In this document: positions 36,203 to 40,212 of the stretch, in pieces
Layout: every line of letters begins with the position of its first letter
Position numbering within the stretch: the first letter of the stretch is position 1
Source of the DNA: an uncultured Acetobacteraceae bacterium
Lineage (GTDB): Bacteria > Pseudomonadota > Alphaproteobacteria > Acetobacterales > Acetobacteraceae
Assembly: GCA_903918195.1 (NCBI GenBank)
Contig: CAIXDS010000114.1
Coordinates: 1 to 40,212 of the forward strand
Length of the DNA: 40,212 nucleotides
Reading direction: 5' to 3'
Notes under the pieces: model-generated
Seen by the model: only the letters and a program-made list of their open reading frames with translations
What the model was told of the DNA's origin: nothing
Databases searched by the model: none
Made by a program: the position numbers and the translations under genes

Positions 36203-37606
36203 TCAGTGCCCCAGCGACTTGACGATCTCCTCGGTCATCTTCTTGGCGTCACCGAACAGCATCATGGTGTTGGGGCGGAAGAACAGCTCGTTCTCCACGC
36301 CGGCATAGCCCGAGGCCAGCGAGCGCTTGATGAACAGCACCGTGCCCGCCTTCTCCACGTCCAGGATCGGCATGCCGTAGATCGCCGAGCTTTTGTCGGT
36401 CTTGGCCGCCGGGTTGGTCACGTCATTGGCGCCGATCACATAGGCCACATCGGCGGTGCTGAACTCGTTGTTGATGTCCTCCAACTCGAACACCTCGTCG
36501 TACGGCACGTTGGCTTCCGCCAGCAGCACGTTCATGTGCCCCGGCATGCGGCCCGCCACCGGATGGATGGCGTATTTCACGTCCACGCCTTCCTTCTTGA
36601 GCAGGTCGGCCATTTCGCGAACGGCGTGCTGTGCCTGCGCCACCGCCATGCCGTAACCCGGCACGATGATGACCTTCGACGCGTTCTTCATGATGAAGGA
36701 GGCATCGTCGGCCGCCCCCGCCTTGACGCTGCGCTGCTCCTTGCCGCCGGCCGCGATCACGCCGCCCTCGTTGCCGAACCCGCCCAGCAGCACGTTGATG
36801 ATGCTGCGGTTCATGCCCTTGCACATGATGTAGGACAGGATCGCACCGGAGGCACCGACCAGCGCGCCGGTGATGATCAGTGCGAGGTTCTGGATGGTGA
36901 AGCCGATGCCGGCCGCCGCCCAGCCCGAGTAGCTGTTCAGCATCGATACGACCACCGGCATGTCGGCGCCGCCGATCGGGATGATCAGCAGGAAACCGAT
37001 GGCGATCGACAGGATGGCCAGCAGCCAGAACACGATGTGGCTGCCGCCGGTGACGATGAACAGCAGCACCAGGAAGGCGATCGCGCCGCCGATGCCGGCA
37101 TTGATGCGGTGCTGGTTGGGGAAGGTGATCGGCGCCCCGCTCATCAGCGCCTGCAGCTTGGCGAACGCGATCACCGAGCCCGAGAAGGTGATGGCGCCGA
37201 TGGCCAGCCCCAGCGACATCTCCACCAGGCTCTGGGCGTGGATGTGGCCGGGCGTGCCGATGCCGAACGCCTCCGGCGCGTTCAGCGCTGCCGCCGCGAC
37301 GAACACCGCGGCCAGACCGACCAGCGAGTGGAACGCCGCCACCAGCTGCGGCAGCGCCGTCATCTGGATGCGTGACGCAATGAAGTAGCCAACGCTGCCG
37401 CCGATGGCGATGCCGAGCGGAATCAGCAGGGCGGTCGAGGACAGCATGCCGTGATGGGCGAAGGTGACCAGCACGGCGACTGCCATGCCGGTGACGCCCA
37501 TCAGGTTGCCGCGGCGTGAGGTTTCCGGGTGCGACAGGCCGCGCAGCGCGAGGATGAACAGAACCGCGGCGACCAGATACAGGAACGAGGTGAGGGAAGC
37601 GGACAT
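36203..37606 (-). CDS. pntB: NAD(P) transhydrogenase subunit beta
   Basis: Membrane and NADP-binding subunit of the proton-translocating transhydrogenase, which makes NADPH from NADH using the proton gradient. The 467-residue protein has about nine hydrophobic spans up to residue 270 and a C-terminal NADP domain with VPGYGMAVAQAQHAV and GRMPGHMNVLLAEA. It is the last gene of pntAA-pntAB-pntB, 10 bases after pntAB, and ends 18 bases before the strong terminator. Confidence 0.97.
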   Translation of the reverse strand: MSASLTSFLYLVAAVLFILALRGLSHPETSRRGNLMGVTGMAVAVLVTFAHHGMLSSTALLIPLGIAIGGSVGYFIASRIQMTALPQLVAAFHSLVGLAAVFVAAAALNAPEAFGIGTPGHIHAQSLVEMSLGLAIGAITFSGSVIAFAKLQALMSGAPITFPNQHRINAGIGGAIAFLVLLFIVTGGSHIVFWLLAILSIAIGFLLIIPIGGADMPVVVSMLNSYSGWAAAGIGFTIQNLALIITGALVGASGAILSYIMCKGMNRSIINVLLGGFGNEGGVIAAGGKEQRSVKAGAADDASFIMKNASKVIIVPGYGMAVAQAQHAVREMADLLKKEGVDVKYAIHPVAGRMPGHMNVLLAEANVPYDEVFELEDINNEFSTADVAYVIGANDVTNPAAKTDKSSAIYGMPILDVEKAGTVLFIKRSLASGYAGVENELFFRPNTMMLFGDAKKMTEEIVKSLGH

Positions 37607-37616
37607 GATACGGCCC

Positions 37617-38003
37617 TCAAGCCTTCTTCTTGGACTTGAACATCGACAGCATCCGGTAGGTCACGAAGAACCCGCCGAAGATGTTGACGCTGGCGAGGGT
37701 GACGGCCGCGAAGCCGAACCCGTTCGCCCAGGATGAGGTGCCCAGCCCGGTCGCCAGCATGGCGCCGACGATGATCACCGAGGAGATGCCGTTGGTCACC
37801 GCCATCAGCGGCGAATGCAGCGCCGGGGTGACGTTCCACACCACGTAGTAGCCGACGAAGATCGCCATGAGAAAAATGGCGAACAGGAACACGAAGGGCT
37901 CAACCGCCTGCGCGGCGGCATCAACGCCGGAGGCCTCGGCGGCGTGCGCGACCGCGCTGCCGGCGAAGGTGGTGGCCTGCATGGCCAGATCGATCAGGTT
38001 CAT
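37617..38003 (-). CDS. pntAB: NAD(P) transhydrogenase subunit alpha, membrane part
   Basis: A 128-residue membrane segment of the transhydrogenase. It has about three spans (PFVFLFAIFLMAIFVGYYV, VTNGISSVIIVGAMLA, and LASVNIFGGFFVTYRML) and a lysine-rich C-terminus. In many alphaproteobacteria, as here, the alpha subunit is split into this part and the soluble NAD-binding part encoded just upstream. Confidence 0.95.
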   Translation of the reverse strand: MNLIDLAMQATTFAGSAVAHAAEASGVDAAAQAVEPFVFLFAIFLMAIFVGYYVVWNVTPALHSPLMAVTNGISSVIIVGAMLATGLGTSSWANGFGFAAVTLASVNIFGGFFVTYRMLSMFKSKKKA

Positions 38004-38022
38004 CCTTGCCTTTCCTCCGGAC

Positions 38023-39165
38023 TCAGGCGGCTTGCGGGGGCAGGAAGGCCGGATGCACCACGGCGCCGCCGCGGGTCAGCAGCACGCCCTTCACGATGTC
38101 ATCGTCGGCCGGCAGTTTCGGTGCCTTTTCCGCCTTGTCCCAGAACGTCGTCAGGAACGTCAGCAGGTTGCGCGCATACAGGCTGCTCGAGGCGACGGCG
38201 ATGCGGCCGGGCCAGTTGTGCCAGCCCAGAATGCGCACCCCGTTCGCCGTGGTGTACGCCTCGCCCGGCTTCGTCAGCGCGCAATTGCCGCCGGCGTCGG
38301 AAGCGATGTCCACCACCACGCTGCCGGCCTTCATCGCCTCCACCGCCGCGGCGGTGACGATCACCGGAGCTTTGCGGCCCTGCACCAGGGCGGTGGTGAT
38401 GACCAGATCGTTCTTGGCCACCGTGGCGGCGATCAGTTCGGCCTGCTTGCGGCGGAACTCCTCGCTCATTTCCTTCGCATAGGCGCCGGTCTGCTGCGCG
38501 GTTTCCGCATCCTCGACGCCGATGAAGGTGGCGCCGAGCGAGCGGATTTCGTCCTTCGCCGCCGGCCGCACGTCGGTGGCCGACACGATGGCGCCGAGCC
38601 GCCGCGCGGTGGCGATGGCCTGCAGGCCGGCCACGCCCGCCCCGACCACGAACACGCGCGCCGGCGGCACGGTGCCGGCGGCCGTCATCATCATCGGGAA
38701 GCCGCGCTCGAACGCCGCCGCCCCCTCGATCACCGCGCGGTAGCCGGCCAGATTCGCCTGGCTGGAGAGCACGTCCATGCTCTGCGCCCGGGTGATGCGC
38801 GGCAGCATTTCCATCGCGGCTGCGTCGATCCCCGCCTCGGCGAGCGACGTCACCAGGCCGGGGTCGCCGCCCTGGGCGCCGATCGTGGCCACCAGCAGGG
38901 CGCCGCGCGGGATCAGCTTCCGCTGCTCGGGCGCGGGCAGGCGCACGGCGAACACGATGCCGGCCCCGGCCAGCGCCGCGGCGGCATCGGCGGCGATCTC
39001 GGCGCCGGCAGCCTGATAATCGGCGTCCGCGATGGCGGCACCGGCGCCGGCCCCGCTTTCGACGGCCACGGTCAGCCCGAGGCCGACCAGTTTCTTCACC
39101 GTCTCAGCTGTCGCGGCGACGCGCGTTTCTGAGTCGGCGCGTTCCTTTAGCACCGCAAGGCGCAT
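38023..39165 (-). CDS. pntAA: NAD(P) transhydrogenase subunit alpha, NAD-binding part
   Basis: Soluble NAD(H)-binding subunit of the transhydrogenase, 380 residues, related to alanine dehydrogenase. Visible segments include MRLAVLKERADSETRVA at the N-terminus, VFVVGAGVAGLQAIATARRLGA for NAD binding and the ATDVRPAAKDE acidic end of the beta strand. It is the first gene of the operon, 20 bases upstream of pntAB. Confidence 0.96.
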   Translation of the reverse strand: MRLAVLKERADSETRVAATAETVKKLVGLGLTVAVESGAGAGAAIADADYQAAGAEIAADAAAALAGAGIVFAVRLPAPEQRKLIPRGALLVATIGAQGGDPGLVTSLAEAGIDAAAMEMLPRITRAQSMDVLSSQANLAGYRAVIEGAAAFERGFPMMMTAAGTVPPARVFVVGAGVAGLQAIATARRLGAIVSATDVRPAAKDEIRSLGATFIGVEDAETAQQTGAYAKEMSEEFRRKQAELIAATVAKNDLVITTALVQGRKAPVIVTAAAVEAMKAGSVVVDIASDAGGNCALTKPGEAYTTANGVRILGWHNWPGRIAVASSSLYARNLLTFLTTFWDKAEKAPKLPADDDIVKGVLLTRGGAVVHPAFLPPQAA

Positions 39166-39593
39166 CGGAATTCCTTTCGTACAAGGGATGGGGAGGCGGG
39201 GTCAGGGCCACCCCGTCGAGGAGGGCCGCACCATGCCCGGCCGGGCAGGGGCTCGCAAGGGGTTTCGTTCCGGGCGGCCGGGCAGCCCGAACGAAAACGA
39301 ACAGGCTTCGCCGATTGCGCGCAACATTATTGCGTGTTCCAGGGGAAAGTGTGGAAGGGAGGCTGTCAGCCTTGTGGCGTGGACATAACGGTGCGGCTTT
39401 GATCCAGGTCAAAGACGGTTCCCGTTGCGTCACGGTGCGAAGCGAAGCCCAAGATCAGGCAGCGGCGAGCGGAAAAACAGGGCAGGAACGCGCGTTACCT
39501 CGCGTTACGTTTGCTTCCCAAATTTCCGGTTGTCGGCTATCGTTCTGCAGTTGCGGATTTGGATCGGCCGCCTGTCTGTATCGGGGAATGGCA
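39166..39593. other. Regulatory region between pntAA and the cytochrome c gene
   Basis: About 430 bases with no convincing gene; the frame running into the cytochrome from 39315 lacks similarity before residue 1 of the signal peptide. It holds an FNR/FixK-type box (39399-39412) and should hold the divergent promoters of pntAA and the cytochrome gene. Confidence 0.5.
39399..39412. promoter_or_regulatory. FNR/FixK-type oxygen-response box
   Basis: TTGATCCAGGTCAA fits TTGATNNNNATCAA with one difference (G for A), and CTTTGA...TCAAAG extends the symmetry. It lies 182 bases before the cytochrome c start and 234 before pntAA. FNR/FixK boxes of this type control microaerobic genes in alphaproteobacteria. 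Which side it serves cannot be decided from spacing alone. Confidence 0.6.
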
Positions 39594-39932
39594 ATGAAAC
39601 GTTTCCATGGCTGGCGCGGACTGACGCTCGGCGCATGCTTATGTGTGCTCCCCCTTGTTCCCGCCGGCGCCCAGCCCTCGCCGGGAAATGCCAGAGCGGG
39701 CTATGCGCTGGCCTCGTTCTTCTGCACCGAGTGTCATGTGATCATCCGCGAAGACCGGGCGGGCTGGACCGACGCCCCCTCCTTCGCCGCCATCGCCGAC
39801 CGGCCAACGACCACTGCGGCGTGGCTGAAGGGCTTTCTCCAACAGCCCCACATGCACATGCTGAACCTGCCGCGCAGTCCGGCGGATGCTGGCGATATTG
39901 CGGCGTATATTCTGAGTTTGAAGGGGAAATAG
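39594..39932 (+). CDS. Small periplasmic cytochrome c
   Basis: A 112-residue class I-like monoheme cytochrome c. A signal peptide (MKRFHGWRGLTLGACLCV..., cleavage near AGA-QPS) precedes one heme site FFCTECH (Cys44, Cys47, His48); a methionine at 87 or 89 (HMHML) may be the axial ligand, and the helix DIAAYILSLKGK ends the protein. The ATG at 39594 is preceded by GGGGA; an ATG at 39588 is too close to it. The FNR-type box upstream suggests expression at low oxygen, which is inference. Confidence 0.88.
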   Translation: MKRFHGWRGLTLGACLCVLPLVPAGAQPSPGNARAGYALASFFCTECHVIIREDRAGWTDAPSFAAIADRPTTTAAWLKGFLQQPHMHMLNLPRSPADAGDIAAYILSLKGK

Positions 39933-40073
39933 ACCGGTTGGCGTTCAGTGGGAGGTCGGGGCGAATTACGCTTCGCTTATCTGTGCTTGACTTGCTATTG
40001 AACGAGTTTGGCCTGCGGTCCAAACGTTCAACGGCCGGATAATGGCTTGGTTTTAATGTCCGGTATGGGTGGA

Positions 40074-40212
40074 GGCTGTGTGAAAACTCCATGCCGTAAC
40101 GGCAATAAGCAATGGTATTGCGCGCCCAGACGGCTTCTCGAATCGTTCGTGCGCCCGGGACCCGCGCTGCGCCTTAACGTTGCGTGCCACCCACCCGCAA
40201 ACACGTTTTCAC
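40074..40212. mobile_element. Possible insertion-sequence end at the right edge
   Basis: GGCTGTGTGAAAACTC at 40074-40089 resembles insertion-sequence termini, and GTGAAAAC (40080-40087) is mirrored by GTTTTCAC at the last eight bases of the window. The minus strand reads RNTIAYCRYGMEFSHSL across this end without a complete frame. The call depends on sequence beyond the window. Confidence 0.25.

Overview
The window is a GC-rich chromosomal segment of an aerobic or facultatively H2-oxidising alphaproteobacterium. The hup/hyp gene order, fused indolepyruvate oxidoreductase, three-gene pnt operon and phasin fit Rhodospirillales, perhaps Acetobacteraceae; this placement is inference and no 16S gene is present. 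No tRNA, rRNA or CRISPR array was seen.

Layout. 237-2080 is an AT-rich patch with one P-loop ATPase that recalls ORC/CDC6-like AAA proteins. 2164-13347 (minus strand) is a compact uptake [NiFe]-hydrogenase operon in the order hupSLCDFGHIJK-hypABCDE, with most genes overlapping by 1-17 nt. It runs from a well-formed sigma-54 (-24/-12) promoter at 13423-13438 to paired hairpins at 2088-2131. HupS has the six-cysteine pattern of oxygen-tolerant membrane-bound hydrogenases. hypF and hupE, usual in such operons, are not in the window. 13613-17803 holds a phasin, a signal peptidase I, a GFA/CENP-V zinc protein, MlaA, and two small divergent glycine-rich membrane proteins that look like paralogues.

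17953-26426 (plus strand) is a tightly packed branched-chain acyl-CoA operon: isobutyryl-CoA dehydrogenase, 3-hydroxyisobutyrate dehydrogenase (valine branch), an acyl-CoA synthetase, isovaleryl-CoA dehydrogenase and both methylcrotonyl-CoA carboxylase subunits (leucine branch). A 1147-residue indolepyruvate ferredoxin oxidoreductase follows at 26614-30057.

30058-32470 is a decayed accessory island bounded by two 95-bp inverted repeats (about 87% identical). It contains a HEPN-like gene cut by a 116-bp MITE-like element with a 9-10 bp target duplication, an unknown secreted protein frameshifted by a 23-bp tandem duplication, and a DNA-methylase remnant with a nonsense codon. Computational removal of the insertion and of one repeat copy each restores a longer reading frame.

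32551-35757 holds a DUF4239 membrane protein and an AhpC/AhpD peroxide-defence pair divergent from oxyR. 35870-39165 holds a small lipoprotein and, convergent to it across a strong bidirectional terminator, pntAA-pntAB-pntB (proton-translocating transhydrogenase). 39399-39412 is an FNR/FixK-type box between pntAA and a small cytochrome c (39594-39932). The right edge may enter an insertion sequence.

Together the core genes feed electrons from H2, branched-chain acids and aryl- or branched 2-oxo acids into respiration, with peroxide defence and NADPH supply alongside. The two AT-rich patches are the accessory parts.
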